Shown: positions 52,313-62,342 of the stretch, in pieces
Layout: each line of letters opens with the position of its first letter
Numbering within the stretch: position 1 is the first letter of the stretch
Source: an uncultured Alistipes sp.
Lineage (GTDB): Bacteria; Bacteroidota; Bacteroidia; Bacteroidales; Rikenellaceae
Assembly: GCF_963931675.1 (NCBI RefSeq)
Contig: NZ_OZ007039.1
Coordinates: 1,087,657-1,151,656, forward strand
DNA: 64,000 nt
Direction of reading: 5' to 3'
Position numbers and translations under genes: made by a program
Notes under the pieces: model-generated
Database searches by the model: none
What the model was told of the DNA's origin: nothing
What the model saw: only the letters and a program-made list of their open reading frames with translations

Positions 52313-54064
52313 CTATTGATTCTCGTACATAGACGGCAGATCACCGTTGAACAGGATCGACGGTTTCTCCTTGAACTTCACAAAATCGGCCGCCGAAGCA
52401 TGGCCCGGATACGGTGCATAGAAATGGTTCTCGATACGGCTGGAATTCCGCCATACAAGGACGTAGGCCGGTTTGTACTTCGCGACCAGCGGATAGAGCA
52501 CCTCGCTGAACCAGTTATCCATGGTGATCGACTCCAGTCCCGTCTCCGTAAAGGCAAACAGCTTCCCTTCTCGGCACGCCACACGCTGCAGTACGTTCAG
52601 CGAACGGTCGGCACACGTCCGGTATTCGTCAAGCCCCTCCTCTCCCTTGAAGTGGTAGAGGTCCAGCCCCAACAGGTCGACATACTCCCCGCCGGGATAA
52701 CGCTCCAGATAATCGGCTTCGGTGCGGACCCGATCCGGAGAGTAACAGTATATCACGTTCTTCAAGCCCTTGACATCGCGCAGGTAGGTAACGATCTGGC
52801 GCCACAAGGCCACATATTCGTCGGCCGAGCAGAAGTCCCGGCCCCACCAGAACCAACTCCCCGTATGCTCGTGCAGCGGTCGGAAAATCACCGGTATCGG
52901 CTCGCCCTTCGGACCCTTGAGCGAAGCGAGGAATTCGGCAACCCGATCGAGCCAGCGGCAGAATTCGGCATGGTGGGCACCTCCGGGCAGGAGCGTCGCC
53001 ACGACGTTGCCGCCGGTCAGATCCCACGTATTCCCACCCGTAACGAGGTTGTCGGCGTGCCAACTGATCGTATTGACTCCGCCCCGATCGTAGGCCTCGC
53101 GGATCAAACGCTTCATACGGTCGAAATTCACCTTGTCCAGATTCCCGTGCCGCACATGCTCGATCCCGCCGATCTCCCATCCGTAAACCGCCGGATAGTC
53201 TCCGCAGACTGCACGCACGTCGCTGCCGCCAGGCGTCTTCTCCCATTGGACCCCGTAGGCCGTATCGTCCTGATGCCCGAACATCGTACTGCTCCCGACC
53301 ATCCGGTTCAGATTCTCATAAAGCGCCTCCGTCTGCGGGGTGCTGCCCGGGGTGGAGAGTTTCGAAACCGTGCCAGGCCCGGGAATCAGGTGTGGCGTAA
53401 TGATCCGGGCCCACTCCCGGAAGGCCTTCGGCGTAACATGCAGGCTGTCCCCGTGGAACATGTCCGCCCGATAGCCGTGCCCGTCCTTCAGCGGCGCGGT
53501 GATGTCCAGATACTTCACATGCTCTTTTTCTGCGGCATAAGCTTCCATCAGTTCATTGGCTTTCAGGTATTTCTCCTCCACATGGCGGCGCGACGGCGAC
53601 GGCTTGACCGACAGGAGGATGATTTCGGTCCCGGGGCTGTGCAACTCCACAAGCCGCACGAACGTCTTCACGTCGTCCAGAAAACGCTCGGGCGTGAACC
53701 CGTCCTTGAGGTCGTTGTCCCCTTCGTAGAGGACGATCTGACGCGGCCTGTAGGGGAACACGATCCGGTCGGAAAAATAGATGATGTCTTCGAGGTGGCT
53801 GCCGCCCACTCCCCGCCGGACAATATCGTATCCCGGGAAATACTGTTCGATATTTTTCCAGGTCCTGATCGAAGAGCTCCCCACGAAGAGGATCTTCCCG
53901 ACTCCGGGAAAATCAATACTGTCCTGTTTGACAAAGCGCTCGATTTCCGGCAGCCACATCTTTTCCCGGGGATTCTTGCCCGGCAGCATGGCCGAAGTCG
54001 TCCATACGGTCAGAACCGCAAGGAGCGGAAACAAGACTTTCATAAGCCGAGTGGTTGTTCTCAT
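52313..54064 (-). CDS. SGNH esterase - GH26 beta-mannanase fusion
   Basis: 583 residues. Signal peptide 1-27. Residues about 35-225 form a SGNH hydrolase: GSSS at 62-65 (Ser nucleophile), GDND at 115-118, D206 and H209 in DSLHVTP. Residues about 245-575 form a GH26 mannanase: acid/base E399 in [13 protein letters not shown] and nucleophile E507 in [10 protein letters not shown]; further GH26 residues in ISWHADN. All catalytic residues appear intact, so one periplasmic or surface protein can both remove acyl (probably acetyl) groups and cut mannan chains to mannobiose. A second ATG at codon 8 is possible. Substrate specificity is inferred from the operon. Confidence 0.92.
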   Translation of the reverse strand: MRTTTRLMKVLFPLLAVLTVWTTSAMLPGKNPREKMWLPEIERFVKQDSIDFPGVGKILFVGSSSIRTWKNIEQYFPGYDIVRRGVGGSHLEDIIYFSDRIVFPYRPRQIVLYEGDNDLKDGFTPERFLDDVKTFVRLVELHSPGTEIILLSVKPSPSRRHVEEKYLKANELMEAYAAEKEHVKYLDITAPLKDGHGYRADMFHGDSLHVTPKAFREWARIITPHLIPGPGTVSKLSTPGSTPQTEALYENLNRMVGSSTMFGHQDDTAYGVQWEKTPGGSDVRAVCGDYPAVYGWEIGGIEHVRHGNLDKVNFDRMKRLIREAYDRGGVNTISWHADNLVTGGNTWDLTGGNVVATLLPGGAHHAEFCRWLDRVAEFLASLKGPKGEPIPVIFRPLHEHTGSWFWWGRDFCSADEYVALWRQIVTYLRDVKGLKNVIYCYSPDRVRTEADYLERYPGGEYVDLLGLDLYHFKGEEGLDEYRTCADRSLNVLQRVACREGKLFAFTETGLESITMDNWFSEVLYPLVAKYKPAYVLVWRNSSRIENHFYAPYPGHASAADFVKFKEKPSILFNGDLPSMYENQ

Positions 54065-54074
54065 GTGATTCGGT

Positions 54075-55373
54075 CTATTGTTCGCGTGAAACCTTCGATT
54101 TGATAAACGTCTGCTTCTTGACCCACTGCTCGGGGTAGTTCCAGTGTCCCGTATCAGGATATACGACCAGTTGCTTGGGCGCCGTCACCGCATTGTAGGC
54201 CGCATACATCGACGTGGGAGGGCATACCTCGTCCTTGTATCCCCAGGAGAAGAATCCCGGAACCGAGACCTTGCGGGCAAAGTTCACCACATCGAAATAG
54301 GCACTCACGGCAGCCTTCTGCGCAACCACGCTGGTCGTCTTGTCCGCCTCGTAACGGAACATTGCAGGCCATCCGGCCGCACGCCCGTTCAAATACCCGG
54401 TCAGATCGCACAACGCCGGGTAGAACGCCGAATAACAACGCACCCGCTTGTCGAGAGCCGCCGCCACGATCGAAAGGGCTCCTCCCTGGCTGCCGCCGCA
54501 CACCGCCACGAAATCACCGTCGAACCGGGGCAGCGTATAGATGAAATCGATGGAACGGACCAGCCCGAGATAGACCCGCCGATAATAAAAATCCCTGCGG
54601 TTGTCCAGCCCCTGCAGCCAATAGCGGTCCAGAGCCCCTGCAGCCAGCGATGCGTAGACTTCGTCATCCAGCGTGACCGGAAGGCCATGGATACCGATCG
54701 TCAGCGAGATGAAACCGTCGTCGGCCAGGTAGGTATCCCCCTGATAGGCTCTCACTCCCGCCCCAGGGACATTCAGAATCGCAGGATAACGCCCCGGAGC
54801 CTTCGGAACCGAGAGGATGCCGTAGATCCGCGACCCCTGCCGCTCGTTCTGGAAACTGACGTGGTAGACATCCGAACGGGCCGTACAGCGTTCCGGCAAC
54901 AGGGTCATCCGGGCATCGAGCGGAATCCGCTTCAACGCCGCAATCTCCCCTTCCCAGAAGCGGTCGAAATCCTCCGGCATCTCGGCCACCGCCTCGATGT
55001 GTTCGGGGTCCACGCCGACTTTGGCCAGGTCGGAGTACTCCTTCCCTTCTACCTCGACTTCCGCGCGGCACGTCACAAAACCCGGAATCTCCGAACGCCC
55101 GGCATCGACGGTCAATTCACCACCCTTGTAGAGCACCTCTTCACTCCGGGTTGCAGGCATCTTCTCCGGGCCGTATTCATACCGAAGGGTCAGGTTCTCC
55201 AGATAGTGCCCGTCCTTCACCACCGAGATCCGGAACCGGATCCGTTCTCCCCGATCGACACACCAGTCGGCATGTTCGGGAACGACACGCACCTCAACCG
55301 GCTGACGCGACGGCTGCCCCGTCACCGTCCCGACCCACAGCACAAGGAACAATATCAAACTCGAAAGTCTCAT
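54075..55373 (-). CDS. CE7-like acetyl xylan esterase/cephalosporin C deacetylase
   Basis: 432 residues. Signal peptide ends near TVTGQ (about 20). An N-terminal beta-sandwich region of about 110 residues precedes the alpha/beta-hydrolase. Nucleophile Ser in CGGSQGGALS (about 295), Asp in SWGYKDEVCPP and His in PDTGHWNYPEQW make the triad. It removes acetyl groups from oligosaccharides, here probably acetylated mannan fragments. 8-base gap from the SGNH gene, 10-base gap to the fusion gene. Confidence 0.92.
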   Translation of the reverse strand: MRLSSLILFLVLWVGTVTGQPSRQPVEVRVVPEHADWCVDRGERIRFRISVVKDGHYLENLTLRYEYGPEKMPATRSEEVLYKGGELTVDAGRSEIPGFVTCRAEVEVEGKEYSDLAKVGVDPEHIEAVAEMPEDFDRFWEGEIAALKRIPLDARMTLLPERCTARSDVYHVSFQNERQGSRIYGILSVPKAPGRYPAILNVPGAGVRAYQGDTYLADDGFISLTIGIHGLPVTLDDEVYASLAAGALDRYWLQGLDNRRDFYYRRVYLGLVRSIDFIYTLPRFDGDFVAVCGGSQGGALSIVAAALDKRVRCYSAFYPALCDLTGYLNGRAAGWPAMFRYEADKTTSVVAQKAAVSAYFDVVNFARKVSVPGFFSWGYKDEVCPPTSMYAAYNAVTAPKQLVVYPDTGHWNYPEQWVKKQTFIKSKVSREQ

Positions 55374-55380
55374 AACATCA

Positions 55381-56061
55381 CTATTTATTATCGATCAACA
55401 AGGGTTCTATCTTCTCTGCCCACAACCGGTAGGCCTCCGGAGTCATGTGCAGTTTGTCGTCGCGGTAGAGTTCGGGGCGGAGGGCTCCCTGCGCATCGAA
55501 CATCAATGACGCCACATCCACATAGGTGACCTGTTTTCTCTCCCGGCACAAGGCTTCCAGCATCCGGTTGGTCTCGCGCTGCTTCTCCAGGATACGGCTG
55601 CTGAAGGGCGACGGCTTGACCGACAGCACCACAACCGGAACCCCCGGCAAAAAGATCTCCGCAAGGCGGAGGAAACACCGGACATCCTCAACCACCGCAG
55701 CCGGCGATACTCCGTTGGCCAGGTCGTTTTCTCCGGCATACAGGACGATCTGAGCCGGATCATAGGCGATTACCAGGCGCTGCATGTGGTAGAGCACATC
55801 GCTGATCCACGCCCCGCCAAAACCGCGGGAGAGGGCCCGATGCTCCGGGAAATAACTCTCCAGATCCTTCCACATCCGGATCGACGAACTCCCCACGAAA
55901 AGAATCGAACCCGCTTCGGGGAAGTGCTGCCGGTCCTCTTCGTAATAAGCCTCGATCTGTCCGCGCCACTCATTCGCACGGAAGTAGGTGGAGTCTTGTG
56001 CCCGCAAGAGAAGCGGGCACAAGATACTCACCAGAACTGCAATACAAGTTATCCTCTTCAT
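55381..56061 (-). CDS. SGNH/GDSL hydrolase, paralogue of the fusion's esterase domain
   Basis: 226 residues from the ATG at 56061 (MKRITCIAVLVSILCPLLL), which gives a clean signal peptide (…LLRAQ). Motifs GSSSIRMW, GENDLANG and DDKLHMTP are the same blocks as in residues 35-225 of the SGNH-GH26 protein; sequence between the blocks is also alike (IVLYAGENDL / [18 protein letters not shown] / LLSVKPSP). Likely a carbohydrate acetylesterase for mannan. The open frame extends 92 codons upstream into the glycan-binding gene without homology. Confidence 0.9.
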   Translation of the reverse strand: MKRITCIAVLVSILCPLLLRAQDSTYFRANEWRGQIEAYYEEDRQHFPEAGSILFVGSSSIRMWKDLESYFPEHRALSRGFGGAWISDVLYHMQRLVIAYDPAQIVLYAGENDLANGVSPAAVVEDVRCFLRLAEIFLPGVPVVVLSVKPSPFSSRILEKQRETNRMLEALCRERKQVTYVDVASLMFDAQGALRPELYRDDKLHMTPEAYRLWAEKIEPLLIDNK

Positions 56062-56066
56062 TTTTT

Positions 56067-57194
56067 CTATTCCCAGTTGATCGGCTGGAGCCGTACATTG
56101 TCGATGCAGAAATCGTAGGAATTGCCCGAAGGATGGCTTCCCACCCACATACGCATGTTTTTCGTACCACCCTTGTTCTTCCAGGTGTCCATCGGGATGG
56201 TAAAGGTCTGCCATTCGCCGTCGGTCGAGATCATCTGCGACGGATCCGTCGTGAGCGACGAAGGCCCGAAGGCATACCAGTTCGTACTCTGATTCAAGGC
56301 GATGGCCAAACGGTAAGCAATCGGCTTGATCGTACACAATTCGAATTTCAGCACGTAATTGTCCGCATCGGTCGTAAAATAGGACTCCGGAATCACAAGG
56401 TTGTAATTGCCGATCATGTTCACCAAACCGGTTTTTCCGACTTCGGTGACGATCCGCGTATACTGGCTGCCTTCGGTCGGAGCCGGATCAAGCGGAGCGG
56501 GGTAGTCGTCGTTCGGAACCACCCAGTCCGGATAGCGGGTCGTACTCTTATTTTCGAGATTCTCGATGATAAAGGTGTCGTCCCGATACCGGACCGGACA
56601 CTTCACCCCTTCCGACGCATCGTCGGCCAGGAACGTGATCACCGTCTTGTTCCCGACACCTTCGGGAACGACCGCCTTCACGTAGGTCTCCGACGCCTCG
56701 GTCACCAGAGCCGCCTTGTCGCCGAACATCAGCTTCGAAACACCTACCTTGGCGTAGAGATCCATGCTTTCGCCGAGCAGTTTGAGTTCCTGTCCGGGCG
56801 GAGTCCACTCGTTGAAGATTCCCGTGATCTGGAACGGTGGGAATCCGATCGAAAGAGAGACCTCCGTCGACCCGAAATCGTTTTCGAGGGTCATGACATA
56901 GCTCTCGCTGCGCGTCAAACGCGGAATAGTCAGATAGAGGGAGTTGGTAAGCCGCGTCGTCGAACCGATGGCGACCTCCACGCCGTTGATCGATATCTTA
57001 TGAACCGAACCGAGGTTGTCGCCGACAAACTGTACGGCCTGACCGACGGTTACAACATCCAGACGGGTCATCGCTACCGGATCAATCGCATAATCGATCT
57101 TCGGAGCTCCCTTGTCTCCGTAATCGTAATTCTCATCCGCACAACCCGTCGCTGCGAACAAGAGAATCGAAATCCACAAATAGATTGCTTTCAT
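56067..57194 (-). CDS. Surface glycan-binding lipoprotein (SGBP, IPT/TIG domains)
   Basis: 375 residues. Lipoprotein signal ends in FAATGC (Cys at 18). Two IPT/TIG-like immunoglobulin domains (about 35-120 and 122-200) are followed by a C-terminal carbohydrate-binding domain (about 225-375) with WKNKGGTKNMRMWVGS and FCIDNVRLQPINWE, the layout of SGBP-B proteins next to SusD. It would help to catch mannan at the cell surface. Gap to SusD is 27 bases, to the SGNH gene 5 bases. Confidence 0.9.
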   Translation of the reverse strand: MKAIYLWISILLFAATGCADENYDYGDKGAPKIDYAIDPVAMTRLDVVTVGQAVQFVGDNLGSVHKISINGVEVAIGSTTRLTNSLYLTIPRLTRSESYVMTLENDFGSTEVSLSIGFPPFQITGIFNEWTPPGQELKLLGESMDLYAKVGVSKLMFGDKAALVTEASETYVKAVVPEGVGNKTVITFLADDASEGVKCPVRYRDDTFIIENLENKSTTRYPDWVVPNDDYPAPLDPAPTEGSQYTRIVTEVGKTGLVNMIGNYNLVIPESYFTTDADNYVLKFELCTIKPIAYRLAIALNQSTNWYAFGPSSLTTDPSQMISTDGEWQTFTIPMDTWKNKGGTKNMRMWVGSHPSGNSYDFCIDNVRLQPINWE

Positions 57195-57221
57195 GAGTTT
57201 CGGATTTTTTTGAATTTAAGC

Positions 57222-58865
57222 TTAATAACCGCTGTTGTTGGGACCGAACAGTCTGTTGTTGTTGATCTCGTTGAGCGGAACGGCATACAAGATGCTGCGC
57301 GGCTGACGCACCTTCGAGATCGACAACCCCGTACCCTGGATGCGAACCGACTGCGTCTTGTTCATGACATCCAGATAGAGCCCCCAGCGCAGCAAATCGA
57401 ACTTGCGGTTGAACTCCTGCATGAATTCCATGGCGCGTTCCTGCAGAATGAGGCTACGAATCTCCGTCTTGTCGCTCGTCGTTCCCGACAACAGGTCCGC
57501 CTTGGCACGTGCCCGCACCACATCCAGATCGTCCAGAGCCTTGGCCGGGAAATCGAGTTCGTTGTATGCCTCGGCGCGAAGCAGATATAGTTCGATGAAA
57601 CGGATCAGAATAACGTCCTGCTCCTTCAGCGCATAACCCGGCTCGGTCGTATTCGGTATTGGGTTGTCCACCGTACCATCACCCGTATACCACTTGGTAA
57701 TGAAGTAAGTGCGGAAATAATCAGCGTTGCTGCGGGCCGGTTTTCCATCGGGACCCGTGGGATATTTCTCCGGGTTGTCCGGCATCCTGACATAATTCGA
57801 CGTATTGTTCCACGTCTGTTTGATGTAGTGGAAGATTCCATGCTCCCCACGCTCGTCGTTCCCCGTATACAAACTGTAGGCGTGTTCGGTAATTCCGGCC
57901 CAGCCCCGGCCATAGTAGGTCGGCGCCGTATAGTAATACCCGAGGTGCTCCGTCGTAAAGTCATTCAAGGCATTCCCGGCAACTCCCCACACGAACTCCT
58001 TGTTGCGGAAATTGGGCGCTCCCCAGATCTTGTTGAAGGCCGGCATGTAATCATAATCGATCCCTTTGCGGGCAATCACCTCGTCGCAAATCTCAACCAC
58101 CTTCTCGTAGCACTCCTTCGCATCCACGCCCTCAAATCCGGCTACAGTCACCGTATTGAAATTCTGCAGCGAACCCTTGATGTCAACTTTCATCTCGACG
58201 CTGCCCGCCAAGGCCGCAGAGCCCATCGTGGCATAGACCCGCGCCAGAAGAATCTTGGCTGCCGTCTTGTTGGCATGTCCCCAGTTTCCGGACGACGTGC
58301 CCCATTCGGTCATCAGCGTGCAGGCATCGTCCAAGTCGTCGGTAATCCGCTGGTAAACCTCCTGCACCGAAGAGCGGGCTTTATCGCCCAGATCGTCGTA
58401 CTTGAGTCGCAACGGCACCGGACCGTACATGCGCACCAGATGGAAGTAGGAGAAGGCTCGCAGGAAATAGGCCTCTCCGAGATACTGGTTCCGCAAAGTC
58501 TCGTCGATGGGCGATTCGGCAACCTTCTCGATCACGTAGTTGGCCCGGTTGATCAGGGCATAAAAGGCATAGAAGGGGTCCGACGAGGTGTTGTAAGACC
58601 AGTGGTTTGTCATGTTCCCCTCACCGGCTCCGGACATCACCCACGACGGGGCGGCGGAGTGGTCATGATCCATATCAATACACTCCATGTAGGATTTCTT
58701 CATCAGCGACGTGCTCCAGAAGGTGTTGTACATCGCCGTCACGGCCAGAGCCGCACCCTCCTCGGTCTGTGTCATCGAATCGTTGATGGTGTAGGGCCTC
58801 TCCTCCATGTCGCAGGCCGAAAGCATCAACGACAGGCCCAAAACAAAAGGCAATATGTTTTTCAT
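57222..58865 (-). CDS. susD: SusD/RagB-family nutrient-binding lipoprotein
   Basis: 547 residues. Lipoprotein signal MKNILPFVLGLSLMLSAC (Cys 18), then TPR-like helices with YLGEAYFLRAFSYFHLVRMYGPVPLR, the SusD hallmark, and a C-terminal RagB-SusD domain ending GPNNSGY. It forms the lid on the SusC barrel and binds glycan. 12 bases after susC. Confidence 0.95.
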   Translation of the reverse strand: MKNILPFVLGLSLMLSACDMEERPYTINDSMTQTEEGAALAVTAMYNTFWSTSLMKKSYMECIDMDHDHSAAPSWVMSGAGEGNMTNHWSYNTSSDPFYAFYALINRANYVIEKVAESPIDETLRNQYLGEAYFLRAFSYFHLVRMYGPVPLRLKYDDLGDKARSSVQEVYQRITDDLDDACTLMTEWGTSSGNWGHANKTAAKILLARVYATMGSAALAGSVEMKVDIKGSLQNFNTVTVAGFEGVDAKECYEKVVEICDEVIARKGIDYDYMPAFNKIWGAPNFRNKEFVWGVAGNALNDFTTEHLGYYYTAPTYYGRGWAGITEHAYSLYTGNDERGEHGIFHYIKQTWNNTSNYVRMPDNPEKYPTGPDGKPARSNADYFRTYFITKWYTGDGTVDNPIPNTTEPGYALKEQDVILIRFIELYLLRAEAYNELDFPAKALDDLDVVRARAKADLLSGTTSDKTEIRSLILQERAMEFMQEFNRKFDLLRWGLYLDVMNKTQSVRIQGTGLSISKVRQPRSILYAVPLNEINNNRLFGPNNSGY

Positions 58866-58877
58866 CGTTCGTGTCGT

Positions 58878-61800
58878 TTACAGCGTTAAATTAATTCCGA
58901 ACAGATACTCCTTGGACTGGGGATAACCACCGGCATCCACACCTCGGCGCGACGGATTCGTCCCGAAGGCGTTGACCTCTGGATCGTAACCGGTGTAGTC
59001 CGTAATCGTCCAAAGGTTGTTCAACGATACGTACAGCCGCAGGGAACCGATTCCCTTAACCGGATTCTTGAACGTATAGCCGAACGAGATATTCCGCAGT
59101 TTCAGGTACGAGCCATCCTCAACGTAACGGCGGGTGAAATAGAGATCTCGGCTGGTCGTGGTGTAAATCTTGGGACTCTTGCCGCTGCCGCCCGGAACCC
59201 ATGCATCACCCAGAATGCTCTTGGGAATATTGCGGGTCTGGCCCAGGTTGTAATTGCGAAGGCTCGGCATGTTGATGATGTCGTTGCCATTGACTCCGTT
59301 GAACAGAATCGAAAAGTCGAAATTCTTGTACGAGAAGTCCACATTGAACGCATAGATGAATTTCGGATTCACATCCCCGATGTAATCTTGGTCGGCATCA
59401 TTGATCTCCCCGTTGCCGTCCTTGTCATGGATTTTGACTTCTCCCAACCACTTCTGTTTGATAAGCAGCTCGGTCGCTTCATCATTGTCGCTGACCGTAT
59501 AGCCGGGATACTGGGTCTGGAACTGTTTGCTGTTGATCACCTCCTCGCGTGTATTCCAGATACCCTCCTCCTTGTATCCATACAGTTGCCCGATCGAGTG
59601 CCCCTCTTCGAGAATATACGGACGCAGGTCATTCCACAGATTGTTCGGGAAAATCCGCAAGTCATTCAGATTCGTAATCTTATTCTTATTGAAAGAGATG
59701 TTTCCGCCGATGTTCAGGCTCAGATCCTTCTTGTTTAGAATCCGTGCATTCGCCGTGATCTCCATACCCTTGTTGTTCACCTCACCGACATTCATCAGCA
59801 CGCTCTTCATACCGGTGCTCGGACTCAAATCCTTGTTCTGAATCAGATCCTTGGTCGTCTTGTCGTAAAAATCAACCTCCAGGTCCAAAACATTGAACAG
59901 GCTCAACTCGATACCCAAATCGTGCTGATAGGTCGTCTCCCACTTCAGATTCGGATTTCCGGGGTTGGTCCCTTCAATGGCGTAGCCCGGCGAAACACTA
60001 GCCCCGAAGGGGTAGTTCGCACTGCCGAACAGCAGCAATGATCCGTAAGGACCGATACCGGCATTACCCGAAAGACCGTAGCTGTAACGCAGCTTAAGGT
60101 TCGTAACGGCCTTGCTCTCCCGCAGGAATTTTTCCCGGCTTGCCGTCCAAGCCACTCCGATTGAGGGGAAATAGGCCGCCTTGTTGTTCTTGGCAAACTT
60201 GCTCGATTCGTCACGGCGGAACGTCGCCGTGACGTAATAACGGTTGTCATAGGTATAGGCCGCACGGGCGATGACGGAGAAGAGCGTGGCATCCTGCTTG
60301 ACGGACTGGGGAGTCTGAGGCGCCGTACCGTCCTCCAGAATCCAGCCGTTGTTGCCGTCGTAGCCGAAGCCCTGAGTCGTCACCTGCTTACTGTAGTAGC
60401 TGTAATCCTCCCAGCTGACACCCAAGGTTGCGCTGACGTTGTGCCGGCTCTTGAACGTGCGGTTGAACATCAAGAAGTTGTCCCACAAATACCGCTGGCT
60501 CTGAATATCTCCGGCCAACGACTTGCCGCCAACCGAACGCCCTTCGTAGAGATTTTTGGGGAAATAACGGTTGTTGAAGTTCATGGAAGCCTTGTAAGAG
60601 AACACCGTGCGGAAAATCAAACCTTTCGTCAAAGTTGCATTGGCATAATTAGAGCTATAAATCGTATAATTCTTGTTCTTGTTCATGGCCGCCGTATAGT
60701 CCAGCGGGTTGGATACGAGCTGGTACTCCTCGTATCCCGGCTGCTCCTCGATTTTGTAGAGCGGCGGGTAATAGAGCGCCGAACGGATCACACCTTCATC
60801 ACCGTTGTTCTGGTTGCTTGTTGCCGTCTTGATCATGTCGGAGTTCGCCATCGAAAAGTTGGTCGACGTACCGATCTTCAGCCACGGTTTGATGGTCTGG
60901 TTCAGCTTCAGGTTCACATTCAGACGGTCGTAACCCGAATTAACCACCGTACCCGTCTGGTCGAGGTAGGAAAGACCCACCGCGTAGTCGCCCTTGTCGG
61001 TGGCTCCCGAGTAGTTCAGCGAGTAGTTCTGGGAAATGGCCGTGCGGAAAATCGCATCCTGCCAGTAGTAGGGATCGTTGTCATAATCCTTGGGGCCCTT
61101 CACGTAGGTTCCCAGCGGTCCTATATCTCCCAAATGGGGCAACCCTTGCGGATTGAACGTTCCCGTATTGATATACTGGGTGTTGATATAGGCTTGGTTG
61201 CGGTACTCGGCATATTCAGCTCCGGTCAGCATCCGGAGTTTGTTCGAAACCTGGCTGATGCTCAGGGTAGCATTGAAGGTCAATCGGTTCGACCCTTTCC
61301 GCCCGCTCTTCGTAGTGATCATCACCACGCCGTTGGATCCGCGCGATCCGTACAACGCCACAGCCGATGCATCCTTCAGAATCTCGATCGATTCGATGTT
61401 TTCCGGGTCCAGGAACGACAGTACGTTGCGGCTGGCGACCTCATTTTCGTCGAAGGTCATCGACTCGTCGTCGTTGGAGGCCGTGAACGGAACTCCATCG
61501 ATGACATACAGCGGTTCCGTACTGCCCATGAACGAGTTGGAACCGCGGATCTGCACGCTGATTCCGCCTCCGGGAGCACCGTCGTTGCGAACGACGTTGA
61601 CACCGGCAATCCGGCCCTGCAGACCCTGTTCAAAACTTGCAGGGCGGCTCTTCATCAGCTCTTCGGAGCTTACGTTCTGGACACTGCCCGTCAGGTCACT
61701 CTTCTTCATCAGCGAATATCCGACTACCACCACTTCGTCGATACCTTCCGATACGGAACTCATCTCAACGTCAATCCTTGAAGCATTGCCGACAACCTTC

Positions 61801-62051
61801 ATCACCGGTTTCATACCGATAAACCGAAAGTCCAGCGTATCCCCCTTCATCGCTCCGATCGAATAGCGTCCCTGATAATCGGTAGTCGTTCCTTTGTTCG
61901 TGTTTCGGATAATTACCGATACGCCGGGAAGGGGATTCCCGTCATCTGTCCATTTGACCGTACCCGAAACCGATGGCGTCTGGGCCGACAAATGCAGAAC
62001 CGACATGACGCCTGAAAACAGCGTCACTGTCGCAATCCGTTTTAGGTTCAT
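58878..62051 (-). CDS. susC: SusC/RagA-family TonB-dependent glycan importer
   Basis: 1057 residues. Signal peptide 1-24 (HLSAQ), carboxypeptidase-regulatory-like domain about 25-105 (GNPLPGVSVIIRNTNKGTTTDYQGRYSI), plug about 115-230 (EVVVVGYSLMKKSDLTGSVQ, SIEILKDASAVALYGSRGSNGVVMITTKSG), then the barrel ending in YLFGINLTL. With SusD it imports mannan fragments using energy from TonB-ExbBD. First gene of the operon. Confidence 0.97.
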   Translation of the reverse strand: MNLKRIATVTLFSGVMSVLHLSAQTPSVSGTVKWTDDGNPLPGVSVIIRNTNKGTTTDYQGRYSIGAMKGDTLDFRFIGMKPVMKVVGNASRIDVEMSSVSEGIDEVVVVGYSLMKKSDLTGSVQNVSSEELMKSRPASFEQGLQGRIAGVNVVRNDGAPGGGISVQIRGSNSFMGSTEPLYVIDGVPFTASNDDESMTFDENEVASRNVLSFLDPENIESIEILKDASAVALYGSRGSNGVVMITTKSGRKGSNRLTFNATLSISQVSNKLRMLTGAEYAEYRNQAYINTQYINTGTFNPQGLPHLGDIGPLGTYVKGPKDYDNDPYYWQDAIFRTAISQNYSLNYSGATDKGDYAVGLSYLDQTGTVVNSGYDRLNVNLKLNQTIKPWLKIGTSTNFSMANSDMIKTATSNQNNGDEGVIRSALYYPPLYKIEEQPGYEEYQLVSNPLDYTAAMNKNKNYTIYSSNYANATLTKGLIFRTVFSYKASMNFNNRYFPKNLYEGRSVGGKSLAGDIQSQRYLWDNFLMFNRTFKSRHNVSATLGVSWEDYSYYSKQVTTQGFGYDGNNGWILEDGTAPQTPQSVKQDATLFSVIARAAYTYDNRYYVTATFRRDESSKFAKNNKAAYFPSIGVAWTASREKFLRESKAVTNLKLRYSYGLSGNAGIGPYGSLLLFGSANYPFGASVSPGYAIEGTNPGNPNLKWETTYQHDLGIELSLFNVLDLEVDFYDKTTKDLIQNKDLSPSTGMKSVLMNVGEVNNKGMEITANARILNKKDLSLNIGGNISFNKNKITNLNDLRIFPNNLWNDLRPYILEEGHSIGQLYGYKEEGIWNTREEVINSKQFQTQYPGYTVSDNDEATELLIKQKWLGEVKIHDKDGNGEINDADQDYIGDVNPKFIYAFNVDFSYKNFDFSILFNGVNGNDIINMPSLRNYNLGQTRNIPKSILGDAWVPGGSGKSPKIYTTTSRDLYFTRRYVEDGSYLKLRNISFGYTFKNPVKGIGSLRLYVSLNNLWTITDYTGYDPEVNAFGTNPSRRGVDAGGYPQSKEYLFGINLTL

Positions 62052-62121
62052 AATAATGATTTTAAGTTTAGGTCTTACGGCTTTCCGATTCCAAAGTCGG
62101 ATTCACCACTAAATTCGACAG

Positions 62122-62129
62122 CAAATTTA
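62122..62129 (-). promoter_or_regulatory. -7 promoter box of the mannan operon
   Basis: Minus-strand TAAATTTG, exact TAnnTTTG match, about 70 bases before the susC ATG. The 290-base region up to the AraC gene is AT-rich near here and holds no other feature I can support. Confidence 0.5.
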
Positions 62130-62342
62130 GTGCACTATATTATCATATATTGATACTTTCTTAGCAAAGAATTACACTTAGCCCTCCCAGAAAAGGAAAA
62201 AGACCAATCCCGTACGACATTTTTCCGGACCGAAGCAGGATATCCCCACCGAAAAGTTGACAAAAAAACTCGGAGATAAGGCGTCAGCAGACCGAACCAA
62301 CCCCTCACCTCCACCAAAAAGGATATACAAGCCCCCTCAGCG

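Noticed and set aside
52316..54103. 595-codon plus-strand frame
   Set aside because: Antisense to the SGNH-GH26 gene, whose catalytic motifs are all intact.
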